Origin: Lacinutrix sp. MedPE-SW
Lineage (GTDB): Bacteria > Bacteroidota > Bacteroidia > Flavobacteriales > Flavobacteriaceae
DNA length: 64,000 bases
Direction: 5' to 3'
Assembly (NCBI RefSeq): GCF_001874145.1
Contig: NZ_MPCX01000010.1
Span: forward strand, 1-64,000
A model generated the notes under the pieces. The model was not told the origin of the DNA, ran no database searches, and was given only the letters and a program-made list of their open reading frames with translations. This document shows, in pieces, positions 51,228 to 60,400 of this stretch. Positions within the stretch are counted from its first letter, which is position 1; every line of letters starts with the position of its first letter. The translations under genes were made by a program, and so were the position numbers.

Positions 51228-51671
51228 TTAATCTTTTTGACTAATTAATCTCCAACTTTGGTCGGCTTTTTTTATCAAACCTTTCACATCATTTTCTAAC
51301 CAAGAATCTAATGTGTTATTTCCCCAAGAATTGTAGAATAAATAAAGTTTTCCATCACGTACTTCAAACGTTTCAGGATTTATAGACACTTTCTTTCCTT
51401 TTTCTGCTATTGCATACGCACAATAACCGCCATACTGTGGGATATATTGTTCAGGGTTAGTGTTAAATTTTTCTAAATGTGCTTTAGTGCTAAATTTATA
51501 CTTAGCACCATCAAAAGTTGCAGTGTAATTTTTGTTTCCTTTTTCTGCCTTATTATTAAAATAAGACACCACATCATAACCTTCGGCTACAAAACCTTTT
51601 TTGGTATTATAATCTGTTTGTGCTTGCACTGCAATAATTCCAAATAGAAAAATATATACTATAACTTTCAT
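51228..51671 (-). CDS. YHS domain-containing secreted protein
   Basis: 147 residues, signal peptide to about residue 17 (VQAQ), then a YHS-like domain: VAEGYDVVSYFNNKAEKGN, YKFSTKAHLEKFNTNPEQYIP, YGGYCAYAIAEG-like. YHS domains are small metal-binding modules seen in copper ATPases and in secreted proteins; the actual ligand here is unknown. It has its own terminator. Confidence 0.88.
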   Translation of the reverse strand: MKVIVYIFLFGIIAVQAQTDYNTKKGFVAEGYDVVSYFNNKAEKGNKNYTATFDGAKYKFSTKAHLEKFNTNPEQYIPQYGGYCAYAIAEKGKKVSINPETFEVRDGKLYLFYNSWGNNTLDSWLENDVKGLIKKADQSWRLISQKD

Positions 51672-51730
51672 ATTTTCTTTGTCGCAATAGATACGTAAAA
51701 TTTACAGTAAGGGTTTTAAAAAAATTTAAT

Positions 51731-52711
51731 TTATAATACCATTAAGTTACAACCTCTAATATCACTAGTGTCAAAACGTCCAATAACTTCAAATGAACCA
51801 TCTTGTTTTACTTTACCTAAATCTTGAGTTGCAATAAAAGCGCAGGAGTTAATATTTGCTAAGTCTATTATATTAATGCCACCAGTTTTACCTGTTTTTA
51901 ATATGGTAAGTGCATCTTCTGTATCGCGTGTGTAAATTTGCATCCATGGCGGAGAGTTAAATACGCCGTGACCTTTAGAGTAAGCTTGGCTTAAAAGCTC
52001 TGTCATACCATATTCGCTATGTATTTGCTTAACTCCAAAACCAGCTTTTAAAATATTATGTAAATCTTGACGAATAAGCTCTTTACGTCTGCCTTTCATA
52101 CCACCAGTTTCCATTATAATGGTGTTTTTTAAATTGAAAGTTTCAAACTCTACAAGATCTAAAAGTGCGAATGATACGCCTAATAGCAATACTTTTTTAC
52201 CTGCTGCATCAAGCTTTTTTAAAACAGTACTTAAAGCTGAAAGATTATCTAAATAAAAACCACTTTCGTTAAACTTAGAATCTTTAATTAAGCTATCTGC
52301 CATATAAATTAGCGATGAGCCTTCACGCTCTAAATAACTAGGAAGCAAAGCTAACACCACATAGTCTTCAATATTGCCGTAAAAGTGCTTAAAAGCTGTT
52401 TTAAAACTGTTTTCGTAGACCGTTAAATCTGTAACCAGATGTTTACTTGTTAAGCTACCAGTTGTACCGCTACTAGTAAACGTTTTCTCAACAGGATTTG
52501 TACTGCTTAATACTTGGTGCGATTTAAAAAACTGAATGGGTAAAAAAGGAATGTCTTCTACTTGTTTAACATCACTTGGGTGCTTGTAAAGTAAATCGCA
52601 AAACGAACGATAAACCAAATTATTTTCAAACTGAAATTTAAAAACAGACAAAGCCAATGCATTAAATTGGTCTTTGGTTTTAATATTAAAAATGTGGTTT
52701 TGGTCTATCAT
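51731..52711 (-). CDS. LuxE/PaaK-family acyl-protein synthetase-like protein
   Basis: 326 residues from the ATG at 52711 (MIDQNHIFNIKTKDQFNALA). The longer frame to 52768 would begin inside the terminator of the upstream gene and was rejected. The adenylate-forming motif is TFTSSGTTGSLTSKH at about 86-100, then MADSLIKDS, METGGMKGRRKE, SEYGMTELLSQ and DLGKVKQDGSFEVIGRFD, which match the LuxE acyl-protein synthetase family. No luxCD or aldehyde-dehydrogenase partner is nearby. It could activate a fatty acid for a carrier protein or for envelope modification. Confidence 0.85.
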   Translation of the reverse strand: MIDQNHIFNIKTKDQFNALALSVFKFQFENNLVYRSFCDLLYKHPSDVKQVEDIPFLPIQFFKSHQVLSSTNPVEKTFTSSGTTGSLTSKHLVTDLTVYENSFKTAFKHFYGNIEDYVVLALLPSYLEREGSSLIYMADSLIKDSKFNESGFYLDNLSALSTVLKKLDAAGKKVLLLGVSFALLDLVEFETFNLKNTIIMETGGMKGRRKELIRQDLHNILKAGFGVKQIHSEYGMTELLSQAYSKGHGVFNSPPWMQIYTRDTEDALTILKTGKTGGINIIDLANINSCAFIATQDLGKVKQDGSFEVIGRFDTSDIRGCNLMVL

Positions 52712-52746
52712 TTTACAAAGGCAAAAATAAACAGCAAAAATAAACA

Positions 52747-52777
52747 AAAAGAGCGTTACCATTGGCAACGCTCTTTT
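52747..52777 (-). terminator. Terminator of the 264-residue T9SS cargo gene
   Basis: AAAAGAGCGTT / AACGCTCTTTT with loop ACCATTGGC, 22 bases past the stop codon. Confidence 0.9.
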
Positions 52778-52798
52778 AAAAATGTATAAGTATAGAGA

Positions 52799-53593
52799 TT
52801 ACTTAATTACTAATTTTTTAGTAGTAGTCGCTCCATTTTGGTTTAAGTTTAAAATATAAACTCCACTTTTAAGAGAAGATACATTTAAACGGTTGTTTAT
52901 TGTTTGAGATAACACTTTTTTACCTAAAACATCAAAAACACTTACGTTAATAGCTTCGTTAGATGCTGTTGTAATGTTTACAAAACCGTTAGATGCTGGA
53001 TTTGGATAAACAGAAAATTCTGTATTTTCAAAGTTTTCAGTTGAAAGTGTTGAAGCGTCAGTCCAAATAAATTCATCAACCATTATTCTTTCAGTCGAAC
53101 CATTAGAAATAAATCTAATTTGTATATTGTCACTATTGTCATTTATAGTGCCTGAAAATAAACTATAATCAGAAGAATCTGATAATGTAGCATTGTTAAT
53201 AGTAGCTACATTAGTCCAATTTGTTCCATCAACAGAATATTCTAAAGAAAAATCTGGAGATGGACTAGCATCCCATCTTCTTACTTGAACACTAAAAGTT
53301 GTTACACCACCTGAAGCAATGTTAAAAGTTAAACTAGACGTTGCGTTATTTCTTAATCTAACAGCATAAGTTGAGTTTAAATATGTCCTGTCCGAACCAT
53401 TTTGAGTTCCAGAAGTTTCTCTTAAAGTACTATTTGATGTAAAAGAAAATAGACCTTCATTGTAAACTTGAGAACTATAACCAGAACCAAGTGTTGTCCA
53501 ATTAGCAGCCGTATCGAAATTGATAGTGGTTGTAGTTTGTGCACTTAAACTAAGTGTAATTAGTAATAAAAATAAAAAGTAAAATTTTTTCAT
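52799..53593 (-). CDS. Secreted protein with T9SS type A sorting domain (264 residues)
   Basis: Signal peptide (MKKFYFLFLLLITLSLSAQ, cleavage after AQ), one beta-sandwich-like domain (TTFSVQVRRWDASPSPDF, LEYSVDGTNWTNV, TERIMVDEFIWTD), and a type A CTD from about residue 193: FSVYPNPASNG, VFDVLGKKV, SLKSGVYILNLNQNG, ending TTKKLVIK. The CTD routes the protein through the type IX machinery (of which GldD/GldE belong to accessory factors) to the cell surface. The beta domain resembles a module attached to flavobacterial extracellular nucleases; no catalytic motif was seen. Confidence 0.92.
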   Translation of the reverse strand: MKKFYFLFLLLITLSLSAQTTTTINFDTAANWTTLGSGYSSQVYNEGLFSFTSNSTLRETSGTQNGSDRTYLNSTYAVRLRNNATSSLTFNIASGGVTTFSVQVRRWDASPSPDFSLEYSVDGTNWTNVATINNATLSDSSDYSLFSGTINDNSDNIQIRFISNGSTERIMVDEFIWTDASTLSTENFENTEFSVYPNPASNGFVNITTASNEAINVSVFDVLGKKVLSQTINNRLNVSSLKSGVYILNLNQNGATTTKKLVIK

Positions 53594-53632
53594 ATTGTGT
53601 TGTTTTAAATTTAAGTGATAAAAATAGCTAAA

Positions 53633-53667
53633 AAAAATAGGCTAGTAAAAAACACCAGCCTATTTAA
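53633..53667 (-). terminator. Terminator of the 600-residue T9SS cargo gene
   Basis: AAATAGGCT / AGCCTATTT with a 13-base loop, 20 bases past the stop codon. Confidence 0.75.
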
Positions 53668-53686
53668 CAATAACTTAATATTGGTT

Positions 53687-55489
53687 TTATTCTATAACTA
53701 GCTTTTTAGTAGTAGTCGCTCCGTTTTGAGAGATTTTTACTAAGTAAACACCTGTTTTTAAACTAGATACGTTTAACGTGTTGTTTGTTAATGTTTGTGT
53801 AATAACTTGTTTTCCTAAAATATCGAAAACAGCAACAGTGGCTTCACCATTTGAAGTGGTTTTAATATTTACAATACCTGTACTTGTTGGGTTTGGGTAT
53901 ATTGAGAAATTTGCTTCTTGTTCAAAAGAATCTGTACTTAAAGTAACATCATCTAAATCACGAGCAGTAACTTGTGGGGCACCACCAAATTCTGCAACTA
54001 AAACAACTATATCGCCTTCTGTAACAGGAATTGGTTGTCCTATATAATCGGCTTCAGCAAAACTAGTTCTAAAAACCATAGACGATGGCATTACATTAGA
54101 AGCGTCATTTATTGTATAGTTTGTAGAAGCAGCAAAAGTACCTGTTTCAGTAAACGTTACATCGTTTATTCTTACTAATTCAGACTGGTAATCTGCAAAG
54201 TTTGTTAATAAAGTAGCAATTGTAACAACTTCTGGAGTTACAGGAGTACTTGCTACTACTGTGGCATCTGTATTTGGGTTAAATTGTAAAACACCGTTAA
54301 AAAATGAAACACCACCAGTAAGTCCACTCATACCATCACCAATAGCAAATGTAGTTGTAATATTTCCAGGAACATCATCAATTAATATTCCGGCAGATGC
54401 ATCTTGTATATATTTTTGGTTTCTTGAAGTTCTTGTATACGTTACAGTTGGTACACTTTGTAATTGGTATACACCATCTGTTCCGTTAGCTTCAACATCT
54501 GCACGAAGAGCTGCAATATCTGCAACAACTGTTAATGCGCTAACACTAAATGAAGTCATTTGAGAATCTACAGTACCACCTTGATTAACTAAATCTACAG
54601 TTACATCATACATGCCACCATCTACAGTAGTAACAGCAAAAGGGCTTGTTACGTTTTGAGTTGTAGTACCATTAACAGTAATATTTACAATTTCATCAGT
54701 AGTATTTGCAGTTGTAAAAACAACATCAACATTAGTTGTTCCAGGATCAAAAGTAGTACCACTAGCAGGAGAGATAATAGCAACCGATGGGTTTGTAGAA
54801 TTATTCATGATTTCGTTCCAATTATCAGCAACACGAACACCATCAATATTTACTTGAGGAATATTAGATGACTGACGAAAAGAAATTGCATTTACAGTTA
54901 CTCCAGTGTTTCCTGTATTTGTAGCTTCAGGAGTAGCTGGTTCATTAGGTGTTACTGCAGAAAGAACATGTAAATTAGATACTCCACTAGCAATGTCATA
55001 AGAGAAAACTAATAGATAAGTAGTGTTTAAATTATATGGTGTTGTACCGTATGTTAAAGAACTTGAACTAGTCCCAATGCCAAATAATACATTTCCATTG
55101 CCATCGTCTTGAGCACCAACTCTTGCTGTAAATCCAGAAGAATTAAAGTGTAAAAAATAATTACCAGAACCTACAGCGCTTAAGTTAACTAAAGCACTAC
55201 CATATGCAACACCAGAGGTAATATCTGGAAAACTTCTATTAACATCTTGAGAAGTACCTAATAAAGATGCAGAACCACCAATTCCAGATGAAGGATATCC
55301 AGACATAGATAAACTTGTAGTTTCATAAACAACAGGAGAAGCGCTTCCAGAGTGTTGTACCCAAGCACCATTACTAGCGGTAGTTAAATCACCAGTAACT
55401 GTACCGTAATCAAAATTCTCAGCTAAAATTTGACCGTAAGAAGCGGTAGTTAATAAAATCGTTAAAAATAAAAAGTAAATTTTTTTCAT
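53687..55489 (-). CDS. Secreted multidomain protein with T9SS type A sorting domain (600 residues)
   Basis: Signal peptide to about residue 19 (TASYG-Q). An N-terminal all-beta domain (about 25-225) is followed by an Ig-like module with SPASGTTFDPGTTNVDVVF (about 238-320), a DUF5689/OB-like module (YIQDASAGILIDDVP, INDVTFTETG, about 330-515) and a type A CTD (FSIYPNPTSTG, VFDILGKQVITQ, SLKTGVYLVKISQNG, TTKKLVIE). No catalytic residues were recognised. Its CTD is strikingly close to that of the neighbouring cargo. Confidence 0.92.
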   Translation of the reverse strand: MKKIYFLFLTILLTTASYGQILAENFDYGTVTGDLTTASNGAWVQHSGSASPVVYETTSLSMSGYPSSGIGGSASLLGTSQDVNRSFPDITSGVAYGSALVNLSAVGSGNYFLHFNSSGFTARVGAQDDGNGNVLFGIGTSSSSLTYGTTPYNLNTTYLLVFSYDIASGVSNLHVLSAVTPNEPATPEATNTGNTGVTVNAISFRQSSNIPQVNIDGVRVADNWNEIMNNSTNPSVAIISPASGTTFDPGTTNVDVVFTTANTTDEIVNITVNGTTTQNVTSPFAVTTVDGGMYDVTVDLVNQGGTVDSQMTSFSVSALTVVADIAALRADVEANGTDGVYQLQSVPTVTYTRTSRNQKYIQDASAGILIDDVPGNITTTFAIGDGMSGLTGGVSFFNGVLQFNPNTDATVVASTPVTPEVVTIATLLTNFADYQSELVRINDVTFTETGTFAASTNYTINDASNVMPSSMVFRTSFAEADYIGQPIPVTEGDIVVLVAEFGGAPQVTARDLDDVTLSTDSFEQEANFSIYPNPTSTGIVNIKTTSNGEATVAVFDILGKQVITQTLTNNTLNVSSLKTGVYLVKISQNGATTTKKLVIE

Positions 55490-55750
55490 AATATTTTATA
55501 TAAAATTAGAACTCAAATATACAAATAAATTAAAGCTACTTTATAAGTAAATTATTGTAGAAGTTATTTTTAACGATATAGTAACATTAAAAGCCTTAAT
55601 TAGTAGTGGGTTTTTATAATATTTTGATTGTTAATGGCTTGCATGAGTTTTGTTAGAAATGGTGTTACCATAATGTTATTAATTATTTAAATATAGAAAA
55701 TTGATGTAATAATTTTATCTTTACGCTAACTATTAAGGAATTATATTATA

Positions 55751-56434
55751 ATGAATAACCAAGACATAAAAATTTTATTGGTAGATGATGAGCCAGATAT
55801 TTTAGAAATTGTAGGCTATAATTTATCTCAAGAAGGATATAAAGTTAGTACTGCCTCTAACGGCGTTGAAGGTGTTAAAAAAGCAAAAAAAGAAAAGCCT
55901 CATTTAATTATTTTAGACGTAATGATGCCAGAAATGGACGGTATTGAAGCTTGCGAACAAATTAGAAAAGCACCAGATTTAAAAAACACAATAATTACTT
56001 TTTTAACAGCAAGAGGAGAAGACTATTCTCAAGTGGCAGGTTTTGATGCAGGAGCAGATGATTACATTACAAAACCTATTAAACCAAAATTACTATTAAG
56101 TAAGGTAAAAGCATTATTACGCCGCTTAAAAGCAGAAGACGGCAACGCAACAATTGTTAAAGTTGGAAAACTAACCATTAATAAAGAAGAGTATAAAATT
56201 ATTTTAGAAGGCAAAGAAATTTTACTGCCTAAAAAAGAGTTTGAATTATTATCATTATTAGCTTCAAAGCCAGGAAAAGTGTTTAAAAGAGAAAATATTT
56301 TAGAGCGTATTTGGGGTAATGAAGTTGTTGTTGGTGGTCGTACAATAGATGTACATATTAGAAAAATTAGAGATAAAATTGGAGACAAGTCTATAAAAAC
56401 AATAAAAGGTGTAGGTTATAAGTTTATTGAATAA
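55751..56434 (+). CDS. OmpR/PhoB-type response regulator
   Basis: 227 residues. Receiver domain with phosphoacceptor Asp53 in HLIILDVMMPEMDG and switch Thr/Lys in FLTARGEDY and YITKPIKP. Winged-helix output domain with VVGGRTIDVHIRKIRDKIG and IKGVGYKFIE. It is coupled by TAATG to the downstream histidine kinase. The 261-base gap before it holds no clear structure; a weak TATCTTTA box lies at 55716-55723. Confidence 0.95.
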   Translation: MNNQDIKILLVDDEPDILEIVGYNLSQEGYKVSTASNGVEGVKKAKKEKPHLIILDVMMPEMDGIEACEQIRKAPDLKNTIITFLTARGEDYSQVAGFDAGADDYITKPIKPKLLLSKVKALLRRLKAEDGNATIVKVGKLTINKEEYKIILEGKEILLPKKEFELLSLLASKPGKVFKRENILERIWGNEVVVGGRTIDVHIRKIRDKIGDKSIKTIKGVGYKFIE

Positions 56435-57480
56435 TGCAATTACGAAAAACATATAAATTTGCCTTTAAAACATCATTGTTACTAACAATAGTTTTAACAC
56501 TCGTAGTGAGTGTTTTTTTATATATATTTTATTCGCTAAACCCAATACCATTAATTGTTTTTATAATCTTATGCTTTGTAACATCTTTCATTGTAATACA
56601 ATATAGAGCACAAAACTTTATATATAAACGTGTTAAACAAATTTATGACGATTTAACCTTATTAGAGTCTGCTACTTTTAGAAAAAAAGGAATTACTACA
56701 GACATGTCTACGCTAAAAGAAGAAATAGACAGGTATGCAAAAGATAAAAAAATAGAGATTGAAACACTTAATGTAAGAGAAGAGTATAGAAAAGAATTTC
56801 TTGGTAATGTTTCTCATGAACTAAAAACACCTTTATTTACAGTACAAGGTTATTTAGAAACTTTAATAGATGGCGCAGCAAAAGATAAAAAAATAAGAGA
56901 TAAATATCTAGATCGAGCTAATAAAGGCGTAGAGCGCTTAATTTATATAGTTAGAGATTTAGATATGATTACCAAATTAGAAGTTGGAGATATTAGGTTA
57001 GATTACGAAACGTTTGATATAATTGCATTAGTAGAAAGTGTTTTTGATTTATTTGAAATGAAAGCAGCAAAAAAGAACATTACTTTAATGTTCGATAGGG
57101 TTTATGAAAATGAAATTCTAGTACATGCAGACCGCGAAAAAATTCAACAAGTACTTACAAATTTAATAGTAAACTCTATTAAATATGGTAGAAAGAAAGG
57201 AACAACAGAAGTAAGTATAGAAAATTTAATTAAAAACAAAGTAATTGTTCGTGTAACAGATAACGGCGAAGGTATAGATAGCGAACATATACCAAGATTA
57301 TTTGAAAGATTTTATCGAGTAGATAAAAGTGGTTCTAGAAAAGAAGGCGGATCAGGGTTAGGGTTATCTATAGTAAAACATATTATAGAAGGTCACGATG
57401 AGAAAATATACATTGAAAGTGAATTAGATGTTGGTAGTGAGTTTTCCTTTACCTTAGAAAAGGCTGAACAAACAATCTAA
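56434..57480 (+). CDS. PhoR-type sensor histidine kinase
   Basis: 348 residues with two membrane helices near the N-terminus (about 11-30 and 36-52), almost no extracytoplasmic loop, and a long helical linker. H box GNVSHELKTPLFTVQGYLETLIDGA, N box QVLTNLIVNSIKYG, G1 DNGEGID, F ERFYRVDKS, G2 GGSGLGLSIVKHII are all intact. The DHp sequence and lack of a sensor loop resemble PhoR kinases that respond to phosphate transport; no pst or pho genes are in the window. Its start shares one base with the regulator's stop. Confidence 0.94.
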   Translation: MQLRKTYKFAFKTSLLLTIVLTLVVSVFLYIFYSLNPIPLIVFIILCFVTSFIVIQYRAQNFIYKRVKQIYDDLTLLESATFRKKGITTDMSTLKEEIDRYAKDKKIEIETLNVREEYRKEFLGNVSHELKTPLFTVQGYLETLIDGAAKDKKIRDKYLDRANKGVERLIYIVRDLDMITKLEVGDIRLDYETFDIIALVESVFDLFEMKAAKKNITLMFDRVYENEILVHADREKIQQVLTNLIVNSIKYGRKKGTTEVSIENLIKNKVIVRVTDNGEGIDSEHIPRLFERFYRVDKSGSRKEGGSGLGLSIVKHIIEGHDEKIYIESELDVGSEFSFTLEKAEQTI

Positions 57481-58503
57481 ATTTGGATTATTGTAAACCA
57501 TATTTAATCCAGAATAATTATCAATTGACTTTAATTTATCTACAGTAAATTCTTCTTGAGAACAAGTGGGAGCCAGCTTAAGAGTTTCAAAATAATTAGC
57601 TAAATATTCTTGTTCAAATTGGCCTGGTGTAGGTATAAAAAACGCTTTTTTACCTAACTTAGTTAGGTCCATTACAGTGGTGTAACCAGATCTGCAAATT
57701 ATTAAATTACTGCTATTTATAGTTTTTTCTAAAGCTTTAGAAGTCATAAAATTATATACAGTAAACTGGCCAAATGTTTCGCAAGTTTGCTCAGGTTCAA
57801 TAATACCTTTTATAAAAATTATATTCCCATTATAATGTTTTAATTCTTTAAATAATTTTTCAATGAGTAGAGAACGTTGAGGTTCTGGTCCAGAAATTAA
57901 AACCATAATATCGTATTTAATCTCACATTCAGCTTTACTTAATCTACTTAATGGTCCTAGATAAGTTATTTTAAAACTATCTATTTCATTGGTGTGACCA
58001 AGTTTACCGCTCAAACTAGGTTCGTTTTTAAAATCGGGTACCCAAATTGCATTAAACTTTGTCATTAAACTTTGATGAAGCTTAGAACTTAGTTGCGAAG
58101 TATTACCACTAAGAACATTAAGTTGGTGTGTAATAAAAACCGACGGTATACTATTATGTCTAACTCCAAATCTGTTGTCAGAAATTATACCAGAAAGCTT
58201 ATGTTTTTCAACTAATGTCGCTGTGGCCTTTTTTTCTGCTTTTTTTGCTTTAATAACTTTTGGTGTTTGTGCAAGTAATTTCCACTTAAGGTTTGCTCCT
58301 TTTTTTGTATATTCTATATCGTAACTAGGTAAAGTTTCATGTTTAAGTTCGGGAAATTCTTTTTTTAATAAATGTAAAGCATCACCATCGCTAGCAATAA
58401 TAGGTTCAAAATTATAATCAATTAGCCAATTAATTATTGGAATACATCTTGTGGCATGGCCAATTCCCCAATTCAGTGGAGCGATTAAAATTTTTTTCTT
58501 CAT
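57454..58503 (-). CDS. MurG-like glycosyltransferase family protein
   Basis: 349 residues from the ATG at 58503 (MKKKILIAPLNWGIGHATRC); an upstream frame to 58536 adds eleven residues without the fold. Two Rossmann domains with NWGIGHATRCIPIINWL near the start and CRSGYTTVMDLTKLGKKAFFIP / GQFEQEYLA in the donor-binding C-terminal domain, as in GT28-type transferases. The acceptor is unknown. Its 3' end overlaps the kinase gene by 27 bases. Confidence 0.88.
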   Translation of the reverse strand: MKKKILIAPLNWGIGHATRCIPIINWLIDYNFEPIIASDGDALHLLKKEFPELKHETLPSYDIEYTKKGANLKWKLLAQTPKVIKAKKAEKKATATLVEKHKLSGIISDNRFGVRHNSIPSVFITHQLNVLSGNTSQLSSKLHQSLMTKFNAIWVPDFKNEPSLSGKLGHTNEIDSFKITYLGPLSRLSKAECEIKYDIMVLISGPEPQRSLLIEKLFKELKHYNGNIIFIKGIIEPEQTCETFGQFTVYNFMTSKALEKTINSSNLIICRSGYTTVMDLTKLGKKAFFIPTPGQFEQEYLANYFETLKLAPTCSQEEFTVDKLKSIDNYSGLNMVYNNPNLDCLFSLF

Positions 58504-58576
58504 ATAAATATCAAAGATAATCATATTACTAGTCACGTATATTTCCGTAATTTTACCAAAAATTTAAATTTACAAA

Positions 58577-59251
58577 GTGGGAAGTAAAAATAAACTAAAG
58601 CGATTTAACGAAAACGAAACGTTTGCAAATGTATTTCAACCTAAACGCGAAGATTTAGTAGATGCAGTCTATAACATGAAAGGCAACTGGAATAAAGACT
58701 ATTTTAAAAACTCAAATCCATTAGTGCTAGAATTAGGTTGTGGTAAAGGAGAATACTCTGTAAATCTTGCTAAAAAATATCCTAATAAAAATTTTATAGG
58801 AATCGATATAAAAGGTGCGCGTTTTTGGCGTGGAGCAAAAACAGCTATAGAAGAAAACTTACCCAATGTTGCATTTTTACGAACCCAAATTGAATTGGTA
58901 GATAAAGCTTTTGCAGAAAATGAAGTAGATGAAATTTGGATTACTTTCCCAGATCCTCAAATAAAATATAAGCGTACAAAACATAGAATGACAAATTCTG
59001 AATTTTTAAAACGCTATAAAAAAATATTAAAACCAGACGGTGTAATGAATTTAAAAACCGATAGTGAATTCATGCACGGTTATACTTTAGGTTTATTGCA
59101 TGGAGAAGGTCACGAGGTGCTTTATGCAAACCATAACGTATATAAACAAGAAGGAAGTCCAGAAGAGGTTACAAGCATTCAAACACATTACGAAAGTATT
59201 TATCTAGAACAAGACAAAGCAATTACTTATATTAGATTCAAAATCAAGTAA
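58577..59251 (+). CDS. trmB: tRNA (guanosine(46)-N7)-methyltransferase
   Basis: 224 residues from a GTG start at 58577 (first residues GSKNKLKRFNENETF match the family). The SAM motif LELGCGKGEYS is at about 51-61, and the substrate-binding WITFPDPQIKYKRTKHRM follows. It methylates G46 of tRNA. Two bases before the next gene. Confidence 0.95.
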   Translation: MGSKNKLKRFNENETFANVFQPKREDLVDAVYNMKGNWNKDYFKNSNPLVLELGCGKGEYSVNLAKKYPNKNFIGIDIKGARFWRGAKTAIEENLPNVAFLRTQIELVDKAFAENEVDEIWITFPDPQIKYKRTKHRMTNSEFLKRYKKILKPDGVMNLKTDSEFMHGYTLGLLHGEGHEVLYANHNVYKQEGSPEEVTSIQTHYESIYLEQDKAITYIRFKIK

Positions 59252-59253
59252 TT

Positions 59254-59883
59254 TTGGAAATAACAATTACATTTTCATTGGGTCTAATAATAGCACTAGT
59301 AGGCGTCATACCTCCAGGACTACTAAACATGACAGCTGCTAAAATAAGTATTAAAGACGGTTATAATAGAGCTTTAATGTTTTCTATTGGTGTTTGTGTT
59401 GTTGTTATTATACAAACACTCATCGCCTTGTTGTTTGCTAGTTATTTAAGTAATCACCCAAATATTACAAATATTTTACAACGTGTGGCATTTGTAATTT
59501 TTGTATTATTAACAATATATTTTTTTGTACTTGCCAATAAAGAAGAAAAACCAAAAGTAAAACCAATAACCAAAAGCAAAAAAGGACGCTTTTTTGAAGG
59601 TATTTTACTCTCTGGTTTAAATGTGTTTCCTATACCATATCAAGCCTATATGGGTACAACGCTAGCAACAGCAGGATTAATGACCTTAAATAAAACAAGT
59701 ATAGCATCATATGTTTCTGGCGCAGCAACTGGTACATTTGTAATGCTTTATATATATATCTTTTTTTTTAAACGTATAAAAAGTAAAAAAATTAGATCTC
59801 AAAAAACAATAAATTATACCATAGGCTTTATAACTGGAATTATTTCAATATTTACATTTATAAACATTATTAGAGAATGGTAA
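59254..59883 (+). CDS. LysE-family translocator
   Basis: 209 residues, about six membrane helices, starting at a TTG (59254) two bases after trmB. The conserved VIPPGLLNMTAAKISIKDGY motif and helix FVLLTIYFFVLANKEE are typical of LysE/RhtB-type amino-acid exporters in Bacteroidetes. Substrate unknown. Confidence 0.86.
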   Translation: MEITITFSLGLIIALVGVIPPGLLNMTAAKISIKDGYNRALMFSIGVCVVVIIQTLIALLFASYLSNHPNITNILQRVAFVIFVLLTIYFFVLANKEEKPKVKPITKSKKGRFFEGILLSGLNVFPIPYQAYMGTTLATAGLMTLNKTSIASYVSGAATGTFVMLYIYIFFFKRIKSKKIRSQKTINYTIGFITGIISIFTFINIIREW

Positions 59884-59901
59884 GTATTTTATAACTAATA
59901 A

Positions 59902-60231
59902 ATGAAACCCGAAACACTTAATTTTTTCGAAAAAGTTTATCAAGTAGCAAGGCAAATTCCATATGGTAAAGTTACTAGTTACGGTGCAATAGGAAATTAT
60001 CTAGGAGCACCCAGAAGTGCTAGAATGGTTGGCTATGCAATGAATAGTTCATATAATAAAGATGTTCCTGCTCATCGGGTAGTTAATAAAAAAGGATTAT
60101 TAACAGGAAAGCATCATTTTAATGGTACCAACCTCATGCAACAACTTTTAGAAAGTGAAGGTATAGTAATTAATAACAATCAAATACAAAATTTGCAAAG
60201 TGTATATTGGGACCCACAAAATGAATTATAA
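59902..60231 (+). CDS. Alkyltransferase-like protein (ATL, MGMT family without the active Cys)
   Basis: 109 residues of the MGMT C-terminal domain. The reactive PCHR motif is PAHR here (residues about 54-57, KDVPAHRVVNKKG), so the alkyl-accepting Cys is replaced by Ala. The DNA-binding GAIGNYLGAPRSARMVGYAM and IPYGKVTSYG segments are intact. ATLs bind O6-alkylguanine and recruit nucleotide-excision repair rather than removing the alkyl group. Confidence 0.92.
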   Translation: MKPETLNFFEKVYQVARQIPYGKVTSYGAIGNYLGAPRSARMVGYAMNSSYNKDVPAHRVVNKKGLLTGKHHFNGTNLMQQLLESEGIVINNNQIQNLQSVYWDPQNEL

Positions 60232-60295
60232 AGTTTATTAATTGCCCAATAGAAAATCTTCAAACTAACCACTTTATACTTCAATCTTTATATAG

Positions 60296-60303
60296 TATCT
60301 TTG
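60296..60303 (+). promoter_or_regulatory. -7 box of mrp
   Basis: TATCTTTG followed by CG; transcription from about 60310 gives a leader of about 90 bases. No TTG at the -33 distance. Confidence 0.55.
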
Positions 60304-60323
60304 CGTTTAGAATCAATCTGAAT

Positions 60324-60379
60324 AAGATTTTAAAATCTTGATTAAGATTTAAAAAGGTAATTTAACCTTTATTCTCTTT
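60324..60379 (+). promoter_or_regulatory. mrp leader with alternative hairpins and a terminator-like stem
   Basis: AAGATTT (60324-60330), AAATCTT (60333-60339) and AAGATTT (60344-60350) can pair in two exclusive ways with the middle copy. Next comes AAAGGT / ACCTTT (about 60353-60370) followed by ATTCTCTTTTTTT. The layout is that of an attenuator; no known riboswitch was recognised. Confidence 0.5.
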
Positions 60380-60400
60380 TTTTAGTATTAAAAATAAAAT

